Source: Pseudomonadota bacterium (GTDB lineage: Bacteria > Bdellovibrionota > Bacteriovoracia > Bacteriovoracales > Bacteriovoracaceae). From it: DNA of 64,000 nucleotides. Each line of letters starts with the position of its first letter. Position 1 is the stretch's first letter. This document shows, in pieces, positions 45,561-53,081 of this stretch. The notes beneath the pieces were generated by a model that made no database searches, was not told the DNA's origin, and saw only the letters and a list, made by a program, of their open reading frames with translations. Both the position numbers and the translations under genes were made by a program. Location of the stretch: contig JAIYDC010000046.1 in assembly GCA_027487685.1 (NCBI GenBank), forward strand, positions 1-64,000, read 5' to 3'.

Positions 45561-46688
45561 ATGCACTCACTGTCGTCGTGCCCACTGGTCATTATGGTGG
45601 TCTTGCTCCTCACCCTTCCTGTCACGGCTCGCGCTAGATCATGCGCGCCCCTAAACCTAATCACAGCTCCAAACTCCCCTTTCAACCGGATTCCCGTGGC
45701 CGACCAGGACGGCATCGGACTTTGCTACGCGTACGTGGGGGCTCAGCTCATAAACTACCAGCTTGTCCGCCAAGGTCGCGCGCCGAGCGTGCACCAGCTT
45801 TTCCTTGGCGTCGAGTACACACTCTTCACCCCCGCGGAAAACCGTGCAGGTAGCATTCAGGGCGGCAACACTGCCGAAGCCATCAGGCAACTCCAAAGCC
45901 GCGGGAACTGCCCGGCCGCGCGTGTGCGTGAGGCCCTCGCCTCTCTTGCCCAGAAGGCCAACTCCCGAGAGGTAGACATCTTTGCATTCATCATCAAAGT
46001 CTCCGAGAGGCTCGTCGAACTGCAGGGACAGAGGACTCGGGTAGGAGGGGGAAGCCTCACCGACGCTGACGTATCGAAGGCCTACGCCGATACCAGAGCC
46101 GCCCTCGAGCCCTACTGCCAGCCGGGGACGCGCCTCGAGCAGATCTTTCCCGAACTCCAGGCGCTGGCCATTGCGGCACCGGAGATCATGCTCCAAGGGA
46201 TCCTCGCGCCGTTTTGCCGGGAGCGAGAGCCGCTCTCGCTCCCGGCCCCGAATGTCCGCCGCTTCCAGAACACTATGGAGGCTACCGCGGCGATCTCAGA
46301 GAAGATAACAACGAATCAGTCACCGGTCTCTATTACCTATTGCGCGCAAGTTCTCTTCGACGGGGCTCACGTAGGACTAGTGCGTACGCCCAGCACCGCC
46401 GAGACAACTGTCACCCTCGCGGCGGACTGCGGACTCCACGAGTCGCTCATCGTCGGGCAGCGGCCCGTGGCCGATGGCGGCTGCGAGTTCCTCCTCAGGA
46501 ATACCTGGGGCACAAACTTCGGTAGAGACACAGCGAACCATAGGTGCCTCTGCCGGCACCGGCGCACAGGAGCCTTCGTTGACAACTGCACCAACGCCAC
46601 CCACAACAACGGCCAGTACGCTGTTGAAGCGTGCTGGATTGGAACTGAGGCCTTAGGTGCCAACGCGGCGAAGATGACATGGATGTAA
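45561..46688 (+). CDS. Exported papain-like cysteine peptidase, copy 1
   Basis: The 375-residue product has a signal peptide (1-25) and a papain (C1) fold. The active-site stretch is PVADQDGIGLCYAYVGAQL, with oxyanion Gln49 and nucleophile Cys55. His293 lies in CGLHESLIVG and Asn314 in LLRNTWGTNFG, the equivalent of NSWG. A long helical insert (about 95-230) separates the halves, unlike plant papain, and no inhibitory propeptide precedes the Cys. The Cys-rich C-terminus (CLCRHRRTGAFVDNCTNATHNNGQYAVEACW) is shared with the next copies. It is the most GC-rich of the three. Likely role: proteolysis outside the cytoplasm, perhaps of prey protein. Confidence 0.85.
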   Translation: MHSLSSCPLVIMVVLLLTLPVTARARSCAPLNLITAPNSPFNRIPVADQDGIGLCYAYVGAQLINYQLVRQGRAPSVHQLFLGVEYTLFTPAENRAGSIQGGNTAEAIRQLQSRGNCPAARVREALASLAQKANSREVDIFAFIIKVSERLVELQGQRTRVGGGSLTDADVSKAYADTRAALEPYCQPGTRLEQIFPELQALAIAAPEIMLQGILAPFCREREPLSLPAPNVRRFQNTMEATAAISEKITTNQSPVSITYCAQVLFDGAHVGLVRTPSTAETTVTLAADCGLHESLIVGQRPVADGGCEFLLRNTWGTNFGRDTANHRCLCRHRRTGAFVDNCTNATHNNGQYAVEACWIGTEALGANAAKMTWM

Positions 46689-46719
46689 CCCTTCAGGTCG
46701 CTGAAATGCCTGAAGTCCC

Positions 46720-46734
46720 AGAGCAAAGCTTTTT
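46720..46734 (+). promoter_or_regulatory. Decayed copy of the shared upstream box
   Basis: AGAGCAAAGCTT matches the box of gene 1, but the region 41-42 bases downstream reads ATCTATA instead of GATAAT. It stands in front of the decayed copy at 46806, as expected for a dead gene unit. Confidence 0.4.
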
Positions 46735-46805
46735 AATAATTGGGAAAGAGGAATTGCGTGATCTATACGCTCCCTAGGAGCTATTAGCTTCACTTCTCCT
46801 CCAGA

Positions 46806-46940
46806 TCGCCGTTCAGACGAATCCCGGTAAAGGATCAGTATGCTGCCCCACTTTGTTCGGCTTACTCTGCGGCACAGCTCCTAAACTACCATCTGATCAA
46901 AAACGGTAGGGACGCTGGCATCGTTGGTGGGAGAATCTAA
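46806..46940 (+). pseudogene. Decayed papain-like peptidase copy (N-terminal fragment)
   Basis: The frame reads SPFRRIPVKDQYAAPLCSAY then SAAQLLNYHLIKNGRDAG and stops at TAA. It aligns without gaps to the active-site region of the intact copies (SPFNRIPVADQDGIGLCYAY). The signal peptide is lost to a stop codon upstream and the C-terminal 300 residues are absent. It occupies most of the 357-base gap between copies 1 and 2. The Cys is still there, so decay is probably recent. Confidence 0.8.
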
Positions 46941-46978
46941 CACCAGTGAGGACAGGCCCAGGGCCTCACACCGCCCCT

Positions 46979-47025
46979 CCAGAAAATCTTGCCTCTTAGA
47001 CTCAATCAAAATTTTGCCCGATAAT
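46979..47025 (+). promoter_or_regulatory. Promoter of papain-like gene 2 with shared box
   Basis: CCAGAAAATCTTGCC at 46979 and GATAAT at 47020 are 41 bases apart, as at the sister genes. The -35 position (TAGACT) is poor. The start codon is 21 bases after GATAAT. Confidence 0.6.
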
Positions 47026-47045
47026 TACAATGAAAAAGGCTGTGC

Positions 47046-48149
47046 GTGCACTACCTGGGCTCTTCGACTTACCTTAATTTTATTCTCTTCCTTATCGCCT
47101 TCTCAGGCCCAATTTCTGCGACAACATGCGGTCCGATAAATCTAGTCACCCAATCCAATTCCCCATTCAATCGAGTTCCAGTCACAGACCAGGATGGAAT
47201 TGGGATGTGCTACGCTTACGCCGGGGCCCAGCTCATGAATTATCATCTCGTCAAGAATGGGCGGGAACCGAGTGTGCATCAACTTTTTCTGGGGGTTGAA
47301 TTTACGCGGTATACAGAGGCAAATTTGGAGAATGCCTCAAATTCCCAGGCCATGGCACACTTGATACGCCGAGGGAACTGTCCGGCGGCCCGGGTGCGTG
47401 AAGCCCTCTCGACCTTGGTCCGTAAAGCAAACTCCAGAGAAGAAGATGTCTACGGTTTCATCATCAAAGTTGCGGAGCGCCTCTTTAAGCTCCAGCGCGA
47501 AAGGACAATGGCGGCCCGCGCTTTCAGACCCGTAGCCCTGACAGAGCAGGAAGTGACGAAAGTCCTGACGGATCTGAACACAGAATTTGCTCCTTATTGC
47601 CAGCCGGGCACTCGCCTCACAGAGATATTCCCCGAATTGCGCGCTCTCGCGATCATGACCCCCGAGAACGTTATGCATGGAATTCTCTCCCCCTTCTGTC
47701 AAACCCGGGAAAGGCTCTCAATTCCAACTCCGAAGTATCGACCGCTCCGAAGTTCGGAAGATGCCCTCTCGGCAATCTCAGAGACTCTGGCAAATGGCCA
47801 GTCCCCGGTTTCCGTTACCTATTGTTCAAGGGTTCTCTACCAATCCGGTTACTTCGGTATCAGGCGCGGGAACAATCCCCCCGCGAGTGATTGTGGACTC
47901 CATGAGTCTTTAGTGGTTGGCCGAAGACCCGTTGGACCGAGTTGCGAGTTTCTCGTGAGAAACTCTTGGGGGACTGGTTTCGGACGCCACACCGCAAACT
48001 CCAAGTGCCTCTGCAAGCACCGCCAGACAGGTGCCTTCGTCGAAGATTGCACCAACGCCACTCATAACAACGGCGACTACACTGTTGAAGCTTGCTGGAT
48101 AGATTCCAGGGCATTTGCTGGGAACTCGGTTGAGATGACTTGGCTCTGA
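47046..48149 (+). CDS. Exported papain-like cysteine peptidase, copy 2
   Basis: The 367-residue product is closely related to copy 1. The signal peptide is at about 1-25 (NFILFLIAFSGPISA). Catalytic residues are Gln49 and Cys55 (DQDGIGMCYAYAGAQL), His286 (CGLHESLVVG) and Asn306 in a classical NSWGTGFG. The start is the GTG at 47046, six bases after AAAAAGG; the nearby ATG at 47030 is in another frame and stops after 15 codons. All active-site elements are intact. The C-terminal KCLCKHRQTGAFVEDCTNATHNNG block is shared with copy 1. Confidence 0.85.
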   Translation: MHYLGSSTYLNFILFLIAFSGPISATTCGPINLVTQSNSPFNRVPVTDQDGIGMCYAYAGAQLMNYHLVKNGREPSVHQLFLGVEFTRYTEANLENASNSQAMAHLIRRGNCPAARVREALSTLVRKANSREEDVYGFIIKVAERLFKLQRERTMAARAFRPVALTEQEVTKVLTDLNTEFAPYCQPGTRLTEIFPELRALAIMTPENVMHGILSPFCQTRERLSIPTPKYRPLRSSEDALSAISETLANGQSPVSVTYCSRVLYQSGYFGIRRGNNPPASDCGLHESLVVGRRPVGPSCEFLVRNSWGTGFGRHTANSKCLCKHRQTGAFVEDCTNATHNNGDYTVEACWIDSRAFAGNSVEMTWL

Positions 48150-48156
48150 CGACTCG

Positions 48157-48203
48157 CTTGCAAATCTTGCCCGCTTCGATCCAGAGCGAGTGTGACGGAT
48201 AAT
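48157..48203 (+). promoter_or_regulatory. Promoter of papain-like gene 3 with shared box
   Basis: CTTGCAAATCTTGCC at 48157 and GATAAT at 48198 are 41 bases apart. The ATG is only 7 bases after GATAAT ends, so transcripts from here would be nearly leaderless. Confidence 0.55.
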
Positions 48204-48210
48204 CATCGAC

Positions 48211-49320
48211 ATGAAGATTGTTTTCTTTGGAGCCATGGGCCTGCTGCTGTCCCAGATTAGCGTCGCTTCAACTCCCGGTTGCGTGCCGACGAATCTCATT
48301 ACTGCCCAGAACTCTCCTTTCAATCGAATACCGGTGATGGATCAGAACGGGGTTGGCCTATGCCACGCCTACACGGCAGCACAGCTCATGAACTACCAGC
48401 TGGTCAAAGCGGGAGGCGAACCATCTGTTCATCCGTTATGGGGAGGAATTAAGCTCGCCGAGGCGAACCGAACATCATCTCTCCAAGAGGGAGACGTTCC
48501 CTCCACTGTTCGGCATCTCCTAGAACGTGGAAACTGCCCGGTTGAGCGCATTCGCGTTGCTCTCGAGAGATGGGTCCGTCTTGGAAATGCCAGAGAAATA
48601 GATATCGTTGGCATTATTGATCGATTTGCCCACCAGGTCTATACCCGTCAGACCCAGGAGTTTCGCCGTAACCAGTCTTATGATATCCCGGAACAGGAAA
48701 TTCAGCGGCTTCTTAGGCGTGCGGTCGCCGAGCAGGAGGAATTCTGTGACAACGGCTCCCTCCAGGAACTTATTCCGGAGCTTCAAAATCTCGCTGTACT
48801 GCGATCTCCCCAGATGCTCTCAAGACTTCTCCTCCCTGAATGCCGGGGAAATCTTGAGTCTCTGACTCTCCCTCGCTTCCAAAGTGATCACCGGGTACCT
48901 ACACAGGACTGGTCAAAAAAGATTAGTGAAACCCTTCAGCGAGCGGGATCACCCGTTGGCATAAGCTACTGCTCAAAATTTCTTATCCGGCCTGGCGACG
49001 TGGGTGTTATTGACCGCAGAGATCCGGCGCGGCCTCAACTCACCGAAGAATGCGGAGCCCATGCCTCCATCGTGGTAGGTCAAAAACCTGTCGGCAATAA
49101 GTGCCAATTTCTGATCCGGAATTCCCATGGAAATGGATTCGGTCCGGAAACTGAGAACTGGAAGTGCCTTTGTCGTCATCGGCGCAGCGGCGCCGTAGTT
49201 GACGACTGCCAGAAGAGTACCCACGATGACGGTCAATACTCGGTGGAAGGCTGCTGGGTCGACGCTGAACAACTTGGCCGCAATATGCTCCAAATCAACT
49301 GGTTCGAGTCAACACCCTAA
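48211..49320 (+). CDS. Exported papain-like cysteine peptidase, copy 3 (divergent)
   Basis: The 369-residue product has a signal peptide (1-19), the active-site stretch PVMDQNGVGLCHAYTAAQL with Cys51, His284 in CGAHASIVVG and Asn304 in IRNSHGNGFG. The Trp of the NSWG motif is replaced by His, and the residue after Cys is His, so specificity or activity may differ from copies 1 and 2. The middle insert also diverges strongly. The Cys-rich C-terminus (CLCRHRRSGAVVDDCQKSTHDDGQYSVEGCW) is conserved. No good Shine-Dalgarno is seen, fitting a nearly leaderless start. Confidence 0.82.
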   Translation: MKIVFFGAMGLLLSQISVASTPGCVPTNLITAQNSPFNRIPVMDQNGVGLCHAYTAAQLMNYQLVKAGGEPSVHPLWGGIKLAEANRTSSLQEGDVPSTVRHLLERGNCPVERIRVALERWVRLGNAREIDIVGIIDRFAHQVYTRQTQEFRRNQSYDIPEQEIQRLLRRAVAEQEEFCDNGSLQELIPELQNLAVLRSPQMLSRLLLPECRGNLESLTLPRFQSDHRVPTQDWSKKISETLQRAGSPVGISYCSKFLIRPGDVGVIDRRDPARPQLTEECGAHASIVVGQKPVGNKCQFLIRNSHGNGFGPETENWKCLCRHRRSGAVVDDCQKSTHDDGQYSVEGCWVDAEQLGRNMLQINWFESTP

Positions 49321-49367
49321 TTAGCAAAACTTACCGCCTACGGACTAGAAGGGATTCCATGGATAAT
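49321..49367 (+). promoter_or_regulatory. Promoter of the DUF333-like gene with shared box
   Basis: TTAGCAAAACTTACC at 49321 matches the gene 1 box at 14 of 15 bases, and GATAAT follows 41 bases on (49362). The -35 position (TACGGA) is weak. This ties the small gene to the peptidase group. Confidence 0.6.
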
Positions 49368-49389
49368 AGAAAGAAGAGGATTCCAACCC

Positions 49390-49764
49390 ATGAGCATATC
49401 CAAGATCTGCACACTCATTCTGTTTTACTTTCTCTCACGCCTGGCGGTGGCCGGGACATGCGAAACGTTTAGCGGCTACACGGTCAAAGAGAAGCTTTGC
49501 TGGGACGATAAAATCAAGGGGTGGCTCTCAGAATCTTGTCAGAAGAAAAAATGCGAGGCGCGTGCTTTCTTGGAGGGTGCAGCGCCAAAAGTAAAAACTG
49601 AAGCTCCTGTAGGGGGCCAGAACCCGGCCACTCTTTACTGCCACAGTCTCAAGCTACCGGTCGTTATCCTGCGGGACGCCAAGGGCAATGAACAGTCATT
49701 CTGCAGTTTCAAAGACGGCACTCTCGCCGACCCCAATGCTATCGAGCGGCATATTCGTACATAA
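49390..49764 (+). CDS. Small exported Cys-rich protein, DUF333-like
   Basis: The 124-residue product has a signal peptide (1-21) and seven Cys in the mature part. The C-terminal NPATLYCHSLKLPVVILRDAKGNEQSFCSFKDGT matches the DUF333 pattern (NPAxxYC ... CxFxDG), seen in small exported or lipoprotein domains of unknown function. The N-terminal Cys-rich stretch (CETFSGYTVKEKLCWDDKIKGWLSESCQKKKC) is unrecognised. Sharing the peptidase promoter box suggests joint expression; it could be an inhibitor, a chaperone or a co-secreted factor. Confidence 0.72.
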   Translation: MSISKICTLILFYFLSRLAVAGTCETFSGYTVKEKLCWDDKIKGWLSESCQKKKCEARAFLEGAAPKVKTEAPVGGQNPATLYCHSLKLPVVILRDAKGNEQSFCSFKDGTLADPNAIERHIRT

Positions 49765-49768
49765 TCTC

Positions 49769-51073
49769 TTAGGCAAGAGAACCCGAAAGCCAGGTCGACC
49801 GCATGGCCTGATGGTGACCCTCGATCCTGATTCTCCGAATTTCATTTTTAAGTAATTCGCCGCTTCGAACTCTGACTCGTAAGAAGTTGGAGCTGTAACC
49901 TTCCCAGAATCCATCGACCTCGTTTTCAAAAAGAACTTCCGTCGTTTGCCCTACCCTGTTGGCCGCAAAATCCGCGAGCTTGGCATCTCCGAGCATAACG
50001 AGAGTTCGAACACGGTCTTTTTTCACCGAGCTTTGAATTTGATTCTCAAGCTTTGCGGCCGTGGTCCCCTTCCTCTTTGAGTAAGGAAAGACATGGAAGT
50101 GAGTCAACGGCTGAGTCCGTAAGAGGTTAAAAGTTTCAAGAAATTGCTCCTCCGTTTCCCCTGGGTAGCCAACGATGACATCCGCCCCAAACGCCGCCTC
50201 TGGAAAGAAAGACTGAACTTCCGCTAAGAGGTCCTTATAATGGGCAGTCGTGTACTTGCGGCGCATCGAGGTAAGAATTTGATCACTGCCACTCTGAAGC
50301 GGAATATGGAAATGGTCCTGGTACTTACCCGTGGCCTTGAGAGTTTCTAGCAATTCACGGGTCACTGTATTAGGTTCAACGGAACCAAGACGAAGGCGCA
50401 TGACCTCTGGGATGTCAGCGATACGTTTCACGAGGTCCGTCAGACGCTCCCCGCTAATTGATTCATACTCACCGATATTAACACCAGTCAGGACGATCTC
50501 TTTGAAGCCCTTCGCCGCCAGCGCCTTTGCCTCGACGAGAGCATCGGCGACAGTGATCGTCCGAGAGCGGCCGCGGGCAAACGGGATGATGCAGAATGAA
50601 CATACGTAGTTACAGCCATCTTGTATTTTTAAGAAAGCACGGGTGCGGGAATCTGCCAGGGTCGTAGCCGCTCCCCAAAACTCAGAGGACTTATCGATAT
50701 GAACCTCGTGCTCTTTCTCAGAGTCGAGGTAATCAAAAACTTTATACTTTTCAGATGTCCCCAGGATGAGGTCCACCCCTTGCATGGTCTTAAGCTTTTC
50801 CGCTTCCATCTGCGCATAACAACCCGCTACGACGATCTTCGCCTCAGGTGAGGACACCTGGGCCTTGCGGATCAGGTTACGACAAGCCGAATCTGCGCCG
50901 TCAGTAACGGTACAGGTATTCAGGAAGACAACATCCGCAGAAGTACCAAACTCTACCACCTCATAGCCACGATCAACAAAACCTTGCGCGATTGCTCCGG
51001 ATTCAGAAAAATTCAGCCGGCAGCCGAGAGTATGAAAGGAAACTTTTTTTGAGGAGAGTGAAGATATTTCCAT
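49769..51073 (-). CDS. mtaB: MtaB-type tRNA methylthiotransferase (radical SAM)
   Basis: MtaB converts t6A37 of certain tRNAs to ms2t6A. The 434-residue protein has the N-terminal UPF0004 domain with TLGCRLN, NTCTVT and VVAGCYAQ cysteines for one iron-sulfur cluster, the radical SAM domain with GCNYVCSFCIIPFARGRSRT for the second, and a C-terminal TRAM-like part (about 370-425). TLGC-x-N is typical of MtaB rather than MiaB or RimO. It is transcribed away from two tRNA genes, one of them tRNA-Lys(UUU), a known type of MtaB substrate. Confidence 0.9.
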   Translation of the reverse strand: MEISSLSSKKVSFHTLGCRLNFSESGAIAQGFVDRGYEVVEFGTSADVVFLNTCTVTDGADSACRNLIRKAQVSSPEAKIVVAGCYAQMEAEKLKTMQGVDLILGTSEKYKVFDYLDSEKEHEVHIDKSSEFWGAATTLADSRTRAFLKIQDGCNYVCSFCIIPFARGRSRTITVADALVEAKALAAKGFKEIVLTGVNIGEYESISGERLTDLVKRIADIPEVMRLRLGSVEPNTVTRELLETLKATGKYQDHFHIPLQSGSDQILTSMRRKYTTAHYKDLLAEVQSFFPEAAFGADVIVGYPGETEEQFLETFNLLRTQPLTHFHVFPYSKRKGTTAAKLENQIQSSVKKDRVRTLVMLGDAKLADFAANRVGQTTEVLFENEVDGFWEGYSSNFLRVRVRSGELLKNEIRRIRIEGHHQAMRSTWLSGSLA

Positions 51074-51172
51074 GAGCGTGGAATCTAGTGGATCACCAAG
51101 TAATTGTCTAATAACAGGATAAAAAAATCTTACTTACTGTCTAAAAAAAGCGGGCATTATCCTTTTTTGTAT

Positions 51173-51201
51173 TTGACAGAATTCTTCTGAAACATTACTT
51201 T
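51173..51201 (+). promoter_or_regulatory. tRNA promoter
   Basis: TTGACA, a 17-base spacer and TACTTT lie so that transcription would begin about 16 bases before tRNA-Lys. The -35 is consensus and the -10 weak. Confidence 0.6.
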
Positions 51202-51223
51202 GGAGACCTTCGAATGGCTTAGT

Positions 51224-51300
51224 GGTCTCGTAGCTCAGTTGGTTAGAGCACCTCACTTTTAATGAGGGGGTCCTGCGTTCAAGTCGCAGCGAGATCACCA
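51224..51300 (+). tRNA. tRNA-Lys (anticodon TTT)
   Basis: The 77-base gene has acceptor stem GGTCTCG/CGAGATC, D-loop TAGCTCAGTTGGTTAGAGCA, anticodon loop CTTTTAA between CCTCA and TGAGG, T-loop GTTCAAGTC and encoded CCA. Confidence 0.97.
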
Positions 51301-51334
51301 CTTTTCGAAATTAATAAAGAGCAATTCCGGTTAT

Positions 51335-51412
51335 GCTCCCATCGTCTAGCCCGGTCTAGGACATCGCCTTTTCACGGCGGTAACAGGGGTTCGAATCCCC
51401 TTGGGAGTACCA
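51335..51412 (+). tRNA. tRNA-Glu (anticodon TTC)
   Basis: The gene has acceptor GCTCCCA/TGGGAGT (first pair G-U), anticodon loop TTTTCAC between TCGCC and GGCGG, T-arm AGGGG-TTCGAAT-CCCCT and encoded CCA. It follows tRNA-Lys by 34 bases, so both share the upstream promoter. Confidence 0.97.
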
Positions 51413-51457
51413 ATAAAATGAAAAAGCCCGCCGCAAGGTGGGCTTTTTCATTTTATT
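51412..51457 (+). terminator. Very strong tRNA-operon terminator
   Basis: A 21-base-pair stem (AATAAAATGAAAAAGCCC plus GCC, one G-U pair) closes a GCAA loop and ends in T-rich sequence. The stem begins at the last A of the tRNA CCA. Confidence 0.9.
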
Positions 51458-51597
51458 CGATAGTTCTAAGTTGATGAGAAGACCTTTGGGTTCGAGGACG
51501 AGCCCAAGGATGGGCGAGGCCGTCTGCGGAGCAGCCCGAAGGGTTTCGTAGCCGGAGGCGAAGAAAACAATCCCCTTGGGAGTACCATCTTATAAAG
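51458..51597 (+). repeat. tRNA-linked element with duplicated tRNA-Glu 3' end
   Basis: The segment ends with an exact copy (51569-51587) of the last 19 bases of tRNA-Glu, AATCCCCTTGGGAGTACCA (original 51394-51412). Between them are a T-arm-like hairpin GGGTTCG-AGGA-CGAGCCC (51488-51505) and other GC-rich short repeats. No integrase or other protein frame is present. Confidence 0.75.
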
Positions 51598-51621
51598 AAG
51601 CCACCTTCGGGTGGCTTTTTT
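51598..51621 (+). terminator. Second terminator after the tRNA-linked element
   Basis: AAGCCACC and GGTGGCTT form an 8-base-pair stem with a TTCG loop and a T-run. It lies 26 bases before the next ATG. Confidence 0.88.
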
Positions 51622-51647
51622 ATTTTCACTCCGATAAAACCCACGAC

Positions 51648-52850
51648 ATGAATAAGTCAGTCATCTTCCTCATCTTTTATCTAGGGTCAGCATTTTCTCC
51701 CGCTCAAGGTAAGAGCACCTACCGATTGAGTTTTCAGGGGAATAAGGTTCAAGTCCAAGTTAACGCTTCAAAGCGGATTGAGATTGGGGTTCCGGAGATC
51801 ACGAAAGGCCTTTACCTTTTGACCGCCCAGTCCATCGCGGAGAAAATCGGTGATAAAGCGAAGTCCCTGAAACATCCCTTCGATTTCACCGACCCCGAGG
51901 AAACTCAAATTGATGTTTCCTCACCCTCGACGCATTTCATCTTTTCCTCTTTCAAGAAACTAGGTCCCACGATTTTGCCGAAGAGAGTGTCGCAGTTCGT
52001 GATTGGCATCGCGGATAAAAGAATCTGGAATCTGCACGAGTTCAGCTTCGAAGGCACGACCTTTCAACTCGTGGGTCCCAAGCTCTCACCCCAGATCACA
52101 CCTTCGGCCTGGGAAGCTAGCATGAGAAAAGTATGGCCCAAGTTTTTCGAGAGATTTGGTTCAGCGACAGATCATCTAGTCTTCGTCGACCTCAAGGGCC
52201 CGATCTCTGGAGGTCCCCTCGGTGAAAACGTTCTCGCCTTCTTCGCCGATGAGAACTTACCGCAAGGAGTTTCCGAGGAAATGGAAGCGAACCTCGGCTG
52301 GGGGCCGCAACGGTCAACCCGCGCCTACGTCAAGGCCCAGTACCCAAAATCCCAGGACCAGTGGGGGGAGTACCTCCTTGGGACATTCTCTCACGAGATA
52401 AGTCACCTCTACTTCGGGTTTGGGATCACACGGGAAAGAGTTTCGACCGCGGATGAACTCTGGTTTTCCCTCGGGCTGGGGATGCTCTATGACATGGAAA
52501 TTACCCGAGAGTTAACGGGCCATGAACCACAGCTGCTCTTGGACGTGATGAAGCACTGGGAAGAGAAGATCTCCCGCTTGAAGGATGTGGACCAGAGGCT
52601 GATCGGCCCAGACCGAGCTGCGGACCAGAACCATAAATTTGACCGGAAGAAAGTTTTTGGTCACGGAAAAGCAGCTTACTACTTGAAAGAACTTAGAAGC
52701 CTCATCGGTCGCGAGAAGTTCGATGCTGCCGTCATTCAGTACCTTCGATCCTGTGGAAACTGTGATCGAGGCTATGAGGATTTTAAAAAATTTCTAGGAC
52801 CGGAAACAGCAGCACTTAAGAAGCTTGAGACGAAGCTTCAGATCAGGTGA
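51648..52850 (+). CDS. Exported zinc metallopeptidase, M1/gluzincin-like
   Basis: The 400-residue product has a signal peptide (MNKSVIFLIFYLGSAFSPAQG). The zinc motif HEISH is at 249-253 (LLGTFSHEISHLYFG), with a third ligand probably the Glu of DELWFSLGLGMLYDMEI about 20 residues later. The layout resembles M1/M61-type gluzincins without the exopeptidase GAMEN motif. I chose the ATG at 51648; a longer frame would start inside the tRNA-linked element and lose the signal peptide. It is probably periplasmic or secreted. Conserved Cys pair CGNC near the C-terminus. Confidence 0.8.
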   Translation: MNKSVIFLIFYLGSAFSPAQGKSTYRLSFQGNKVQVQVNASKRIEIGVPEITKGLYLLTAQSIAEKIGDKAKSLKHPFDFTDPEETQIDVSSPSTHFIFSSFKKLGPTILPKRVSQFVIGIADKRIWNLHEFSFEGTTFQLVGPKLSPQITPSAWEASMRKVWPKFFERFGSATDHLVFVDLKGPISGGPLGENVLAFFADENLPQGVSEEMEANLGWGPQRSTRAYVKAQYPKSQDQWGEYLLGTFSHEISHLYFGFGITRERVSTADELWFSLGLGMLYDMEITRELTGHEPQLLLDVMKHWEEKISRLKDVDQRLIGPDRAADQNHKFDRKKVFGHGKAAYYLKELRSLIGREKFDAAVIQYLRSCGNCDRGYEDFKKFLGPETAALKKLETKLQIR

Positions 52851-53081
52851 TGACAATCAACTGAAACAGGGATGTCACCCCTGGCCGGCGGGAAAAGCAG
52901 CTTTGCTTCGTGGGAGAGAGGAGGTCCGATTGAACGGCCTACGATGAGCTAGAGATCTTCGGGGAACCATCGGATCGAAGAAATGACAGATGTCGTAATT
53001 GTAAATATTACTCAACAGTCGATCTTAACAAGACTCAGAGAGAATCCGAAATGTATCTCTTCGCCAACCCAAGGAGTCCCC
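52851..53081. other. 231-base gap with short inverted repeats
   Basis: CAGGG-N7-CCCTG (52865-52881), AAGCA-GCTT-TGCTT (52897-52910 region) and GTAAT-N7-ATTAC (52993-53009 region) are present. The last overlaps a TAAATATTA stretch that could be a -10. No reliable promoter or gene is seen. Confidence 0.35.

Noticed and set aside
47030-47077. ATG at 47030 as the start of papain-like copy 2.
   Set aside because: It is in another frame and stops after 15 codons; the GTG at 47046 has a well-placed AAAAAGG and leads into the signal peptide.
51394-51587. Prophage or genomic island attachment sites at tRNA-Glu.
   Set aside because: Only about 156 bases separate the direct repeats and no integrase or phage gene is nearby; kept only as a tRNA-linked duplication.
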